Part shown: in pieces, positions 9,580-19,971 of the stretch
Position numbering within the stretch: position 1 is the stretch's first letter
Layout of the letters: every line of letters starts with the position of its first letter
NCBI GenBank assembly: GCA_003990745.1
Contig: RBNI01000056.1
Coordinates: 1 to 47,226 of the forward strand
Direction: 5' to 3'
DNA: 47,226 nt
Origin: Jimgerdemannia flammicorona
Lineage: Eukaryota > Mucoromycota > Endogonomycetes > Endogonales > Endogonaceae
The notes under the pieces: model-generated
What the model was told of the DNA's origin: nothing
Databases searched by the model: none
The model's input: only the letters and a program-made list of their open reading frames with translations
Made by a program: the position numbers and the translations under genes

Positions 9580-12500
9580 ATTATGAACAGTACAACCAAC
9601 ATTTTTTCTTTAAACATAAATGGGTTACAGGGTGTTACTCGATGCAGAAATATTTTTACTTAGATGAAGAGATTGGAGGCTGATCTCTTCCTCTTACAGG
9701 ATGTCCAGTGTGAAGATAATTCTGATAGGATGGAATGGACAAAGGAATGGGGAGGTGTGGCGATTTGGAAAGGCAAGGTTGCGATTTTGGTTTGGAAAGG
9801 CAGAGGGGAGATACAGGAGGTGAGGAGCTGGGGAGAGAGGCTGGTCTGGGGTGAGTGGATTCGGGCAGGCTGAGAGCCAGTTACAGTCAGCTCCTACTAC
9901 TGCCCTGCAGTATGGAGTGAGAGAGTAAGTTGGGTGAAAGGCCTACAGGAGAGTGGGATGCTTGCAGAGGCTGGAGTAGATATGCTTGGGGGAGATTTCA
10001 ATATGGTTCAGGATATACTATTGGATAGAACAGATGGAGGATGGGGTGCTGAGAGCAGAAGTAGAGGACTGGTGGCATGGGAGGAAGTAGAAAGACTAAG
10101 TGCACTGGTAGATGCTGGTAGGGAATGCTGGGGGAATAGAAGGGTTTATATACATTGGGCAGGAGGTCTGGAGACAAGAATCAACTGAGTTTTGATGGCC
10201 AGCTGCTGGGGCCTAGATGTTTGGAAGTCACTGGAGGTGGAATGGTGTCCATGGTTAGATCACTGGGGGCTTTTGGGACAGGGGTGCTTTGGGGGAAGTG
10301 GGGATGGGCCTGGACATTGGTGCCTCAATTCCTCTTTGTTAGATGACAAGACCTGGTGGGATGAGTGGGCTAAGGACATTCAGCTGAGGGTGGAGAACTG
10401 GTGGCAGGAGGGTGCCTCAGTTGGGGTTCAGTGGATGAGGATGAAGGAGATGGTCAAGATTTACTGGAGTGAGGCTGGCAAGGAGACAGGGAAGCAGAGA
10501 AGGCATAGAGTGCATTGGGCTTCTACTAGATTGACTAGGCTCCTGGAGGAGTGGGCGAGGATGATGATGTTGGAGGGTGAAGAAGATTGGAGATTAATGA
10601 GAGTGAAAATGGAGGTTGGGAAACTACAACAGGTGCTGCGGGAGGAGGAAGAGGTGAGGGTACAGAGCTTGGCAGCATGGCTCTGCTGGCAGGATCTGGA
10701 GGAAGGGGAGAGGCATTCCAAGTTTCTTACAAGGGCCCTTAGAGCGAGGTGGATACAGCAATGGTGAGAAGGGGTGTTGGACTCATATGGTAGACTGGTG
10801 CATAGTGTACAGGACATTCTTGAATCACTGAAGGAGAGATGAAGTGGATTGTGGAGTAAGGAGGAGGGTAGGGCAGATGCTGCTACCATTGAACAAACAT
10901 TGGAGGATTGGTACCCACCACAAGTCAAGAGGCTAAGTGACCTGATGATGCCTGTACAGGAGGTTGAGATCCACCAGGTTCTTGCTGCGACAATGCCAGA
11001 TATGACACCTGAGGAGGATGGTCTGCCCTGGGACTTTTGGAAGCAAATGGTTGGAGTCCCAGGGGTGATGGGAGAGATGACAGAATTGTGTGACCTTATT
11101 CTACAGACAGAGAGGTGGGTGGGGGAGCAGGACCTTAGGCTGGTGATGCTGCTTTATAAAAACAAAGGAAGGTGGGAGGATTGGAAGAACTGGTGGCCGA
11201 TAATGTTGCTCAATATGGACAGAAAGTTGGTGACTAAGGTGGTGGTGGCGAGACTACAGAAGGTGGTCCAACAAGTCGTGGGTATTGAGCAGAGGGGATT
11301 TGTGAGTGGTTGGCTCATCAGGGATGGCACTGCCTGGGTATATAGAGTTATCGAAGGGGCAAGGGCCTGTGGACTGGATGGGTGTCTAGTCTTCTTGGAC
11401 CAGAAGAAGGTATACGACTAGGTGCGAAGAGTCTGGCTAGCAAAAGTTTTGGATAAAATAGGGGTTCCACCCCAATTCTGGTCAGCAATGGTCAGCCTAC
11501 TGGAAGGGAGTAGGGCTGCACTTACATATAATGGACATAGAGGGGTAGCATTCCCCTTGGGTAGGGGGGTGCTCCAGGGGGACCCACTGTTCCCCATTTT
11601 GTATGCTCTTTTCCTGGAACCCCTTATGGACAGAATTCAGAGGAGGATAGTGGGGCTCTCTGTCTTTGGCATTAGATGGAAAGTTGGGGCCTTTGCAGAC
11701 AACATAGTAGTGGGTTTGGGTTCGATTGCTGATGTTGAAGAGCTCAAGAAGACTGTAGAGTGGTATGAGGAGAACTCTGGAGCTAAGCTGAATTGGTATA
11801 AGTGTGAAACAATGGTGCTAGGCAATGGCCTGGTGGGAGGGGAGGTTATAGGAACAATTGTCTCCGCCGGTGAAGCAGTGTGGTACTTAGGTATCTATTT
11901 GTCAGTCTATGGGTCAGTTCTGCCCAGGCTTTGGTGGGAGCAGAGGATTGGAATCTGGAAGGAGACCCTGCAGAGTTGGGGGGGAAGACAGTTTTCTCTG
12001 ACAGGGCGGGTCTCAATTTTGAATGTCTACTGGCTGCCAAAGTTGTAGTACCTGGCATATCATTTGGACTTCCCAGCCTGGGTGGTGAAGAGACTGATGA
12101 AGTTGGCAAAGGGATGGATTTGGGCTGATAGGCGGAGTCAGATTGGTTGGGAGACCTTGTCCCTTCCAGTGGCAAGAGGTGGTCTTGGGCTGGTTGACTT
12201 TCCAAAACAGTTACACTGCTTGAGAACATAGTGGCTAAAGAGGGCAGTGGAATTGAGAGGAGGTGGTTGGATTCCTCTGCTACAGAAGATCTGGGAGAGG
12301 CAGTCATCACCAAGGGGCTCAACTGGTAATCTCATCTCATTAGTTGGACTTCAGAACACTGCACAACTACATTACAAAGGATTTTGGTGGAGGATTGCAG
12401 AAGGGGTGCACTGCATTGGTATTCATTAGTGGGAGAATGAAGGAGAGAAGGACTGGGACCCAGCAATATGGAGATGGGGTCGTATACTGCTGGGTGGTGC

Positions 12501-13237
12501 TCCTTTAATTGAGTTCAACATTGAGGATGGAATAGAATACCAAAGGGGACTGGGCCAGGATCTGTGGCCTAGCAGTTGGCAAGGAGTTGGAATTGGCGAA
12601 GAGTGGGACTGGTATGGTATTTGGACCTGGAGTACTATAGTGAGAAAGTGGATGCTGCCAAAGTACTGGGTGGTCTGGTAGCATATGCTGTGAAGGAATG
12701 TTATACTCAACTTTCGCTTAGGGCACCTTATCATAGGGGGTTGCTTCAACTGTGAGAAGTGCCATAATATAGGGCAGGAGGGGGGTTATGTACAGATGCC
12801 TGAACATTGGCTAGGAGAGTGTGAGGTGTTGGGGGATTTCTGACAGATAATTGGGGAATATTTGGGGGTATAGCATAGGGGAGATAAAGTAAGGGGGAGG
12901 TGGGAGGACTTGAGGGATAGATTGGTAGGGGGGATAGGGAAGGAGTGGCTTATCTTGGGTTGGGCTTTAGCTATTTGGGTGGGGCTGGCCAGTCATTGGC
13001 TATTTGTTTTTGAGGATGGAAGGAGACAGGGCTTGGGGGACTGGTTGCTATGATAGCATAGGCTTATGGAAGATACCTTAATGGGCTGGTGGTTTGGTTG
13101 GGGGCTGTAGGGTAGTTGGAGGTACCACTTAGTGGAGAAAATTTGTGGGCAGAGTGGAGGGAGAGTTGGAGTAGTGGGTGAAAGGGTGATTTTTATTTGT
13201 GAGGAGGTGGGGAGGGGCCCCCATATGGGGATTGGGT
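9580..13237 (+). pseudogene. LINE-A endonuclease and reverse transcriptase
   Basis: Starts MNSTTNIFSLNINGLQG, the usual opening of an AP-endonuclease domain, with GGDFNMVQD near 9988. RT motifs follow: LDQKKVYD (motif A, about 11395-11418), GVLQGDPLFPILYAL (about 11568-11612) and FADN (11692-11703). A C-terminal Cys/His patch (CFNCEKCHNI near 12743) is typical of LINE ORF2 ends. Motif C reads FADN instead of FADD, and the putative KAYDRV reads KKVYD followed by a TAG stop. The frame is the same as ORF1 throughout, with about a dozen stops and no frameshift seen. Confidence 0.8.
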
Positions 13238-13300
13238 AGTGGGTGGTGATGATGTATACTTATTCATAGACTGGTACTAATAAAGGTACCATAGGTGCCA

Positions 13301-13350
13301 AAGTCTGTCCCAGACTTTGCAAGCTTGGAGAGGACTGTGAAGAGTTGGTT
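13301..13350 (+). repeat. Internal complementary arm of the DIRS element
   Basis: Starts AAGTCTGTCCCAGACTTTGC. It is the reverse complement of 13631-13680 at 46 of 50 positions, and all four differences are transitions. DIRS elements carry an internal complementary region next to the right terminal repeat that matches the outer ends and templates circle closure. Here only the match to the right end is clear. Confidence 0.7.
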
Positions 13351-13480
13351 TTCCACCCATCCCCACCCTTTCTACTTCCTTTTTGTGGGTTCTTCTTTTC
13401 CCTGACAGCCCTGGCCACTGGGGGGTTTTTTTCTTTTTTCCTTACTTCTACTTCAGGCTCACTGCCAATCTTTCTTGGTC

Positions 13481-13680
13481 AAGAGAACTCTGTGAGAGTA
13501 GGGACACTTTTATTACTATGTTTTACACAAATGTCTCACACATATGTCTTAGACAGATGAATTCACAGTTACATGTAAAACCACTATTTCTAAGACAAAT
13601 AAAGCACACCATCTCTTTCTAGATGGCAGAAACCAACTCTTCACGGTCCTCCCCAGGCTCGCAAAGTCTGGGACAGACTT
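13481..13680 (-). repeat. Right inverted terminal repeat of DIRS, with outer extension
   Basis: 13481-13640 is complementary to 2914-3076. The outer 13631-13680 is complementary to the internal arm at 13301-13350 and keeps CpGs that the arm has lost. The element end is placed at about 13680. Confidence 0.75.
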
Positions 13681-13756
13681 CAGCGCCTACAGTGCCTCAT
13701 TCATCTGGGAATACTCAGTCTATCACAATAGTTTGCATTGAAAAGGAACCATCAAG

Positions 13757-14152
13757 ACTGAAATTGAATCTGATGAATCTTATCAATGCTATGAGCGATA
13801 CAAATGTAAGATCAGACCATCCTGCTGAGCTTTGGCAGATGGAAAAATCTGGCAGCATGGTATGCCTCCATGGTCAACTTGGGTGAAAGGATAGTGGCCC
13901 TGATGATCTCAGTGTAGATATAAAGAATGATGATTTTGAGCATAGTGGATTTGATGTTATTGAGAATGATCCTTTTTGTGGGAACATTTGTGGATGGTTC
14001 AGGCCTGTGGATCTCATAGCAAGGAAGACTCCACAGGCCTTGACCTCGATGCCATCTGTGCAGGTGATGGTGGTATCATGGAGGGTGGGATTTTTGAGAA
14101 GAAAAATGAGATCTGTTTTCAATTCAAGATCACTTTCTATTAGTGACCCCAT
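13757..14152 (-). pseudogene. BTB/POZ-domain gene remnant, frameshifted
   Basis: The N-terminal frame starts MGSLIESDLELKTDLIFLL and contains DTTITCTDGIEVKACGVFLA, the first strand and helix of a BTB fold. After a frame change near 13985 the fold continues as IILNNIKSTMLKIIILYIYT and AYHAARFFHLPKLSRMV, the second half of a BTB domain. BTB domains mediate protein-protein contacts, often in ubiquitin-ligase adaptors. A TGA follows the domain. The DIRS right end lies about 75 bp downstream. It is the only clear cellular gene remnant in the window. Confidence 0.7.
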
Positions 14153-14199
14153 GCAAAGTGGATGGTGTCATTGAATATTGTTACAATGTCAGACACTTT

Positions 14200-14581
14200 T
14201 ACGATCACCATATATATTCTTCCTTTAGTTGCACCTTTAATAATATGAAATCGATATACATTCCACAGCTATGTGAGGTAAAAATATCTATAATTCTGCT
14301 ATGCTAGTACATGTAAAAAGGTACAGAAACCAGAAATCAGAAACTGCCATTCTTCAGAAAAGGAGGTCAGAATGTATCTTGGTTTGGGCCAATCACACTG
14401 TGTGAGATCTAATCTAATATTTAGCTCCCGGTCTGAAGCTAACAGCTGGGTAAACCTTATCAGGAAGATCACACCATGCAACACTATAATTATGTCCATT
14501 GATCAAGAGATAGCATGTGCAATTAGTCATGTTAAAGTGGAAGGAGACAATATCTCTGATTTTGATACTCTTGCCATATGA
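14200..14581. other. Stretch between the BTB remnant and the unknown frame
   Basis: Frames on both strands (14299-14499 minus, 14372-14581 plus) are of similar quality and overlap, so neither can be chosen. It may be decayed coding or intron sequence of the neighbouring locus. Confidence 0.3.
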
Positions 14582-15157
14582 CTAGTTGATGATGCTATTA
14601 TTGACATAAAGTCTATAATATTGGTGGTTATCTGATGTAAAAGTCCATGATGGGGCAGAACAGTGCATAGGATTATTAAATGAGTTGTAGGCTTCCAAAA
14701 CCAACCCAACATCATTGAAAGGACTAGAGGTGCTAGTTGATTCAATGACAATATCCCACTCGCATAATCCCATTTCTGCTATCATGAACAGATTTGAAAC
14801 CCTTGCAGTATGATAAGGTCCCTGCAGGCTGTTGGGAAATTCGATAACTGTGCCATCTTCTGTAATGACAAGGTCAGTCTCAATTCATGATTGGTCCTAC
14901 TCCAGTTTCTTCAGAGTCATCATTTCCTGAGTCGCAGGTAGATGATCTTGGGTTGGCTTTCCACAAGTTCCAGATGGATGACCCTGAGAGCACTTGGCAC
15001 CAGCGCAGGTGTAATTGCTGAGGGCCATGTGTTGGGGAGAGTTATATGTGAGTACACCAATAGTTCCCATAATGAGCATGAGGTCCATATAGCACAACAT
15101 ATTGTTAATGAAGTAGACCTTGGCAGGTGACCACATGGTTTTGTTTATTCCAGACAC
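14582..15157 (-). pseudogene. Unidentified decayed reading frame
   Basis: One frame of about 190 codons with only two interior stops (both near 14880-14895, one a TGA probably from CGA). It begins MSGINKTMWSPAKVYFINNM, has a Cys-rich patch (NYTCAGAKCSQGHPSGTCG), and ends FTSDNHQYYRLYVNNSIIN. Amino-acid use is protein-like, but I recognise no domain. It lies upstream of the BTB remnant on the same strand and could belong to the same locus. Confidence 0.4.
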
Positions 15158-15369
15158 CCAAGCCTCTGAGCCTCCTTAGCCTCTTAATCTGATCAGTCCC
15201 CCCAACTCCACACACCCTCCTCATCCTACCTTGCCCTGCTCGGCCATCACCACGCTCTAGCTTCATGAAGGTGGCACATTTCTATAGACAGGTGAACCGG
15301 AGAAGGGAATGTGTGTGGATGAGATCATGGATGCATGACTATAGCCTATGTTACCTTCATGAATAATAG
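15158..15369. other. Spacer before the AT-rich block
   Basis: Pyrimidine-rich, with no coding signal. It ends where base composition drops sharply to AT-rich at about 15370. Confidence 0.4.
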
Positions 15370-18300
15370 TGATTTTGTAATCTTACAGAATTAAAATCTA
15401 GTAGATGAGAATTCTAGTAGATTTCTTATAGTGAAATAACTATTTAAGAGTAATATAGTTAGTTATTAGAATGAATTTTTTTTAATAAGGTAATACTTAA
15501 ATAAGATAACTATAATAAAACTATATACTGATAGAATTAATATATTATAGTTAATTTAAAATGACAATTAGCTCTAAGTTCTGAGTTTTATAAGAAAGTA
15601 CTAAGTTAAGTATCTGTTGCTAAGATATAGTCTAAGTATCACTTTTAGATTCTTGTGCTGAGTAGAATTACTGTACTTATATTTTAAGTTAATTAAGCTT
15701 AGAATTATTAATAAGTTAGATCTGAGGGTTCTTGATAAGAATACTTCTTTATTCTTAAGAGAAGAAAGCAGAGTTGAGATTATAACTTACTTAATATAGA
15801 TTTGAGATTATAGCTAAATATAGTATACTAGATATATCTATATATAGTTATATGTACTAGATATATCTATATATAGTTATACTATATATAGTATATATGA
15901 CTACTATGTTAGAATTTCTATTATAATTTCTATTAAAATTTCAATTAAACACTCTATTGGAAATTCTGTTGTAATTTTCAATAGCTTGTTATATATAATA
16001 AACTATTATATTCTTTTCTTCTTTATCAAAATCTATTCATTTGACTCTATGCTAAACTCCAGATATTTATTGAACTGAAGAGCTATATACCAAACTACTT
16101 ATAAAGTGATATCACTCTAGTGTTCATTAGTCAAGTTAATAATATTCTCAAGAGATATTTTACAGAAATGATCAAGAATATGAGAAAAAGAATATATAGT
16201 CTCTTGGTGATGATATAGGTGTAGTTTTCAATAAAAAGACAGAATAACTATTTGGCTTTACTGAGAGTAGTCTATTAGTAAATAATTATCCTATTTTATA
16301 ATATTCTTTAAATTTCTATTAGTAGTAGAAGCTTGAAAGTATTGGATTCTTCTAAGATATTATTAGGCTTTATTTGGATTAGAGCTTTCAGAAATTTATA
16401 TATTAACAGAGAGTAGCTCATTAGAGATCTATTGGTATTCAATAGCTATGAGGATAACTGTAGTAATTTTATTCTTAGTTTGTTTACAGTATTATTATTA
16501 ACTATTTATATTATAGAGAGTTATTTATATAATATTCAGAGATATTTATCTTATATTATCAGAAGTATAACTATACTTTAGAAATTTCCTTTATACTATA
16601 TTTATAAGAAATAACTACTTTTTCTATATTAGTAGAAGATTATTCTCTTTTTTTTTTTTATATAGTATTATATTGAAGTAACCTTTTAATTTTACTAGAT
16701 AGTATTCAATAAACTTGGTAACTTATCCAAATTATCAGTCTTTATGATCTAAGATATAATTAACTTTATATTCTAGTTACTGGTTAATGATAATTAGGTC
16801 AAAAGGTGATAGTTCTTCCTTTATAGATATTTAGAATATATAGCTAAAGTTGGAATATATGAAATACTAAATAGATTTTTCCTAAAGGTCTAGCTTATAT
16901 AAGACAGATCTGTACTTTTCTAAGATCTTAAATAGTTCAATATAGTAGAGTCTGAGTTTTTTCTTTAGACTAGTATTGTCTAATATTAGGTATCAGATAC
17001 TAAGTAATATATATATATTTACCTTTTTGTAAATAACATTATTTCTATTTTTATTAGCATATATAGCTTATATCTTTTATACTTCTATAAGAGCATTATA
17101 TACTTATTAGATATTATCTTATATAATATTAGTGATTTCTTATACAGCTAGTACTATAGCTTAAGTAACAGTTATGAGAGTTCAAGAATGATATGTATCT
17201 ATAGTTCAGATAGAATAGAGTTATTTTAATACTTATACTTATACTATTGTTATATAGAAACTTAGCTAATATTAGCTTTTTATCACAGTTATTCTACTTA
17301 TAGCTATAGTAGATACTAAGCATCTACTTCAGAGTTTGGTTAATTCATTTTATTTAACCATCTATCTATAGATAATATCTTGAGTTGTACTCCTAGATAT
17401 TTGAAGAGTGCTTGTCAGAAATTGCTTATAAATTTCATATTTCTATCAGTAATAATTACTAATAGTAATCTATAGAGATAGAATATACTATCAATAAAGA
17501 GTTGTACTATTTCTAGAGCTATCATAGTATTGGTTATTACAGAAAAATAAGTTTGCTTACTGAAATAATCTATAAAGATAATGATCACATCTCTTCTCTT
17601 CTTGGTTTTCAGCAACTAGATAATAAAGTTCTTTCTAATATAGTTCTAGTTTTAGGTGAGTATTAGTAATGACTACAGTGTTTTAGCTAGGACTTAATTA
17701 CTGATTTTGTATCTTTAGCAGATATTATAAAATGTAATATAGTTTTTAATATTAGCAGTTATTTTAGACTAGTAGAAGTCTTGGATAATATATTAATATA
17801 TCTTATCAAATCTCATATAGCTAGCTATAGATACATCATAAAGTTCTTATAGAATTTATAAATAGATAGAAGTTTCAGAGACTCAGATTCTTATATTATC
17901 AAGATATATATATTTATTTTGAACTAAGATATTCTTATATACTCTTTTCATTATATTGCTTTCTTCATTGAGAATTTGCTTAGTGATTTCTTATATACTG
18001 ATATCTTTAGTATATTTCTTCTTGATCTTTTTGAATAGACTAGTAATGATATTACTAATGATAGTAAGATTATCTTTCTGAGTCTCTATGAAAGTATATT
18101 AGATATGTTATTCTTAATATCAGAAATATACTTGATCTCAATATTAAAAAATATAATAGTTTATATTTATTATACTTGTCTTTCCATAAAAATGAACTAT
18201 ATCTAAATATATTGAAGGATTTAATAATCTGTTCAGAGCATAAATCTTTTGTCAAAGAGAAAATAATATTAGATTTATAATAATTAGATAATAGTGAGGA

Positions 18301-18577
18301 GATTCTTATCTTGTAGAGTATAGTTCTTCTTATACTTATTTAGTTTCTGAGATAGATATGCAACTGGGTTATTGAAATTTTCATTATTATATATCTCAAT
18401 AATATAGCTTATATATATATAATATATTATCTTTTAAGTTATATTACTCAAAATATAAATATATGAGTAATTAATAAAAATAATACTACTCTTTTCTCTC
18501 TACTCTATATTTTTAACTAAGATACAATAAAGATTATAAGCTCTAATTAATGGCTAGTAAGAAATATCTCTTTAAGA
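15370..18577 (-). mobile_element. Gypsy-3, AT-rich decayed Ty3/gypsy fragment
   Basis: On the minus strand an integrase core-like segment reads DVIIIFIDYFSKQTYFSVIT (about 17525-17585), followed by ITDRNMKFISNF, matching the usual SDRDxxFxSxF. Upstream (about 18330-18100) is an RNase H-like NPVAYLSQKLNKYKKNY. TpA is very frequent and stops are dense, which suggests old, heavily mutated DNA. LTRs could not be placed. LINE-B was inserted at 18577, and the element's continuation lies across the later inversion. Confidence 0.6.
18562..18577 (+). repeat. LINE-B target-site duplication, 5' copy
   Basis: AAATATCTCTTTAAGA. Its exact reverse complement lies at 26023-26038 beside the LINE-B poly(T). 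Target duplications should be direct, so the inverted pair shows that the intervening DNA was flipped after insertion. Confidence 0.85.
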
Positions 18578-19108
18578 TCACTCAACATCTTTCTCTGATA
18601 CCATTTGGATTACACAATCTTTGAAAAGTACTTACAACATCATTTTTGGAGAAAAGAGACTAATAACATAGTGACTAACAGGCAATCTGAGGTACATACT
18701 AAGCAGGGTGGCCCTAGCACATCTGACTGGTAGCATGTAGAGAGAGGCCCTGGTCTGGGGGGTGGTATGAGGGGGCTGCTGGTGGGAGGACATAAAAGGA
18801 GAGAAGGCAGTAGTAAAGGACAGAGGTCTGGGAGGGTGAGCTTTATAGAAATAGTGAAGGAGAGATAGCAGATATCTGGGCTGGAGAGATGGCTAAGGAA
18901 AGGCAAGGAGATGGAGAAGGTGGTGGCATATGGGGGAGTAGCTCTTGATAGTGGGAGCAGTGGAGCTGGGGGTAGTAGCTGGGGGGAGTATGGTGGTTGA
19001 TGGTGATGGGGCTGCTAATTTGGAAAAAAATCCAGATGTGACTACTGATGACATGGCTGAGCAGCTGGGACTTGGAAGGTAGGAGGATTTGGCAGATGGT
19101 GTGATGAC
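18578..19108 (+). mobile_element. LINE-B 5' fragment
   Basis: Matches the first ~540 bp of LINE-A (7429-7970): both carry GCAGGGTGGCCCTAG, then a Gly-rich ORF1 start and GCAGAT-GTGT near the end. It stops abruptly at an ACAGGA motif (19107-19112), where copia RNase H sequence begins in the same orientation. The rest of LINE-B resumes on the minus strand at 42039. Confidence 0.8.
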
Positions 19109-19798
19109 AGGATACTTCTTCTATCTTGATGATGGTGGAGTCATTTCATGGCAAACTCATAAGCAATCATCAGTGGCAACATCATCTATACAAGCAGAAT
19201 ATCAAGCATTGTCAATGGTGACAAAGGAGGCCATCTGGCTTCATGAACTACTAAAGGATCTGGGATTCACTCAAGGATCTATAACTATATGACAGGACAA
19301 CCAATCTACTATTGCTTTGGCAAAGAACTCTATATATTATGTAAGGATCAAGTATATTGATATATAGCACCATTACATATGAGAGTGTATTGAAAACGAG
19401 GCTATACACCTGCTATATATCCCTATAGAGCAAATGGCAGCAAATTCACTGATGAAGGCCCTTCCAAAGGCAAAGTTCGATTTTTGCATGCAAGGAATGG
19501 GTGTAATGATGAGTGATGAGCAGTTAATGACAAATGATGGGTAAAAATAAATATTACGGTGAAACGACAGATAGAATGAGTGTTACGGCAAATATTTGTG
19601 ATGGAAACCTATAATATTGCTCAGGATTTCCATTTTTCACTACTTCTCTTACCTATTTTTACACTTATAAGCAGGGAATTTCAACCTTTTTTGGTCATCT
19701 AGATAGCATCCCATTGGTAATGGTTTGTTTTGCTTAGCTGTAGCTAGAGATTGGTCAGTTTTATTTGCATTTACATTCTTTATCTCATTGAGCAGGAG
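19107..19798 (+). pseudogene. Copia-1 3' part: RNase H end and tail
   Basis: Starts TGYFFYLDDGGVISWQ and continues SSIQAEYQALSMVTKEAIWL, the C-terminal RNase H half of a Ty1/copia Pol. After a TGA at 19291, QDNQSTIALAKN and KAKFDFCMQGMGV follow. It is the exact continuation of the minus-strand Copia-1 frame that stops at 42041 (CDAD...AGDLDDR). 19520-19798 is non-coding 3' sequence before the LTR. Confidence 0.8.
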
Positions 19799-19966
19799 TG
19801 TTGAGATTACAGGTTATAACTCGATATAGTGCACTCAATATGGATAATTTGTGGCACAGTGGCATTGGGGTGACATCATCAACAAATGCGTAAAAGCACA
19901 TTACTTGAGTGATCAATAAATATCTCTCTCTTTTCCTCTCTCCTATTCCTCCAAAAGTTCACAACA
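19799..19966 (+). repeat. Copia-1 3' LTR, 168 bp
   Basis: Starts TGTTGAGATTAC and ends GTTCACAACA. It is the reverse complement of 45871-46038, the same length. GTTAT (19967-19971) is its target duplication; the partner is ATAAC at 46039-46043, i.e. GTTAT on the Copia-1 strand. Confidence 0.9.
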
Positions 19967-19971
19967 GTTAT

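Larger units (their letters stand above)
7429..13282 (+). mobile_element. LINE-A, full-length non-LTR retrotransposon
   Basis: About 5.85 kb, flanked by AAGGTGCTATAGG (7416-7428) and AAGGTACCATAGG (13283-13295), a 13-bp target duplication that differs by two transitions. Its start matches the start of LINE-B at 18578 (both read ACATCTTTCTC near the 5' end). It codes for an ORF1-like region and an endonuclease plus RT region. It sits in the 3' part of the DIRS element. All coding breaks I find are point stops, not frameshifts. Confidence 0.85.
2914..13680 (+). mobile_element. DIRS-like tyrosine-recombinase retroelement, nested
   Basis: Inverted terminal repeats lie at 2914-3076 and 13481-13640, and an extra internal arm at 13301-13350 is complementary to the outer right end (13631-13680). 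Between them, in order, are a Gag-like frame, RT with RNase H, and a C-terminal domain ending in a tyrosine-recombinase-like motif. No integrase, protease or direct LTRs are seen. This layout is that of the DIRS order, which integrates through a circular intermediate without target duplication. LINE-A (7429-13282) and a small retroposon (7026-7174) were inserted later, so the original element was about 4.8 kb. All genes carry many stops and frame changes. Confidence 0.75.

Noticed and set aside
19040..19056. CTGATGA-like string near 19040 as a second hammerhead
   Set aside because: No GAAA at the right distance and no pairing arms were found. It falls in LINE-B ORF1 coding sequence.
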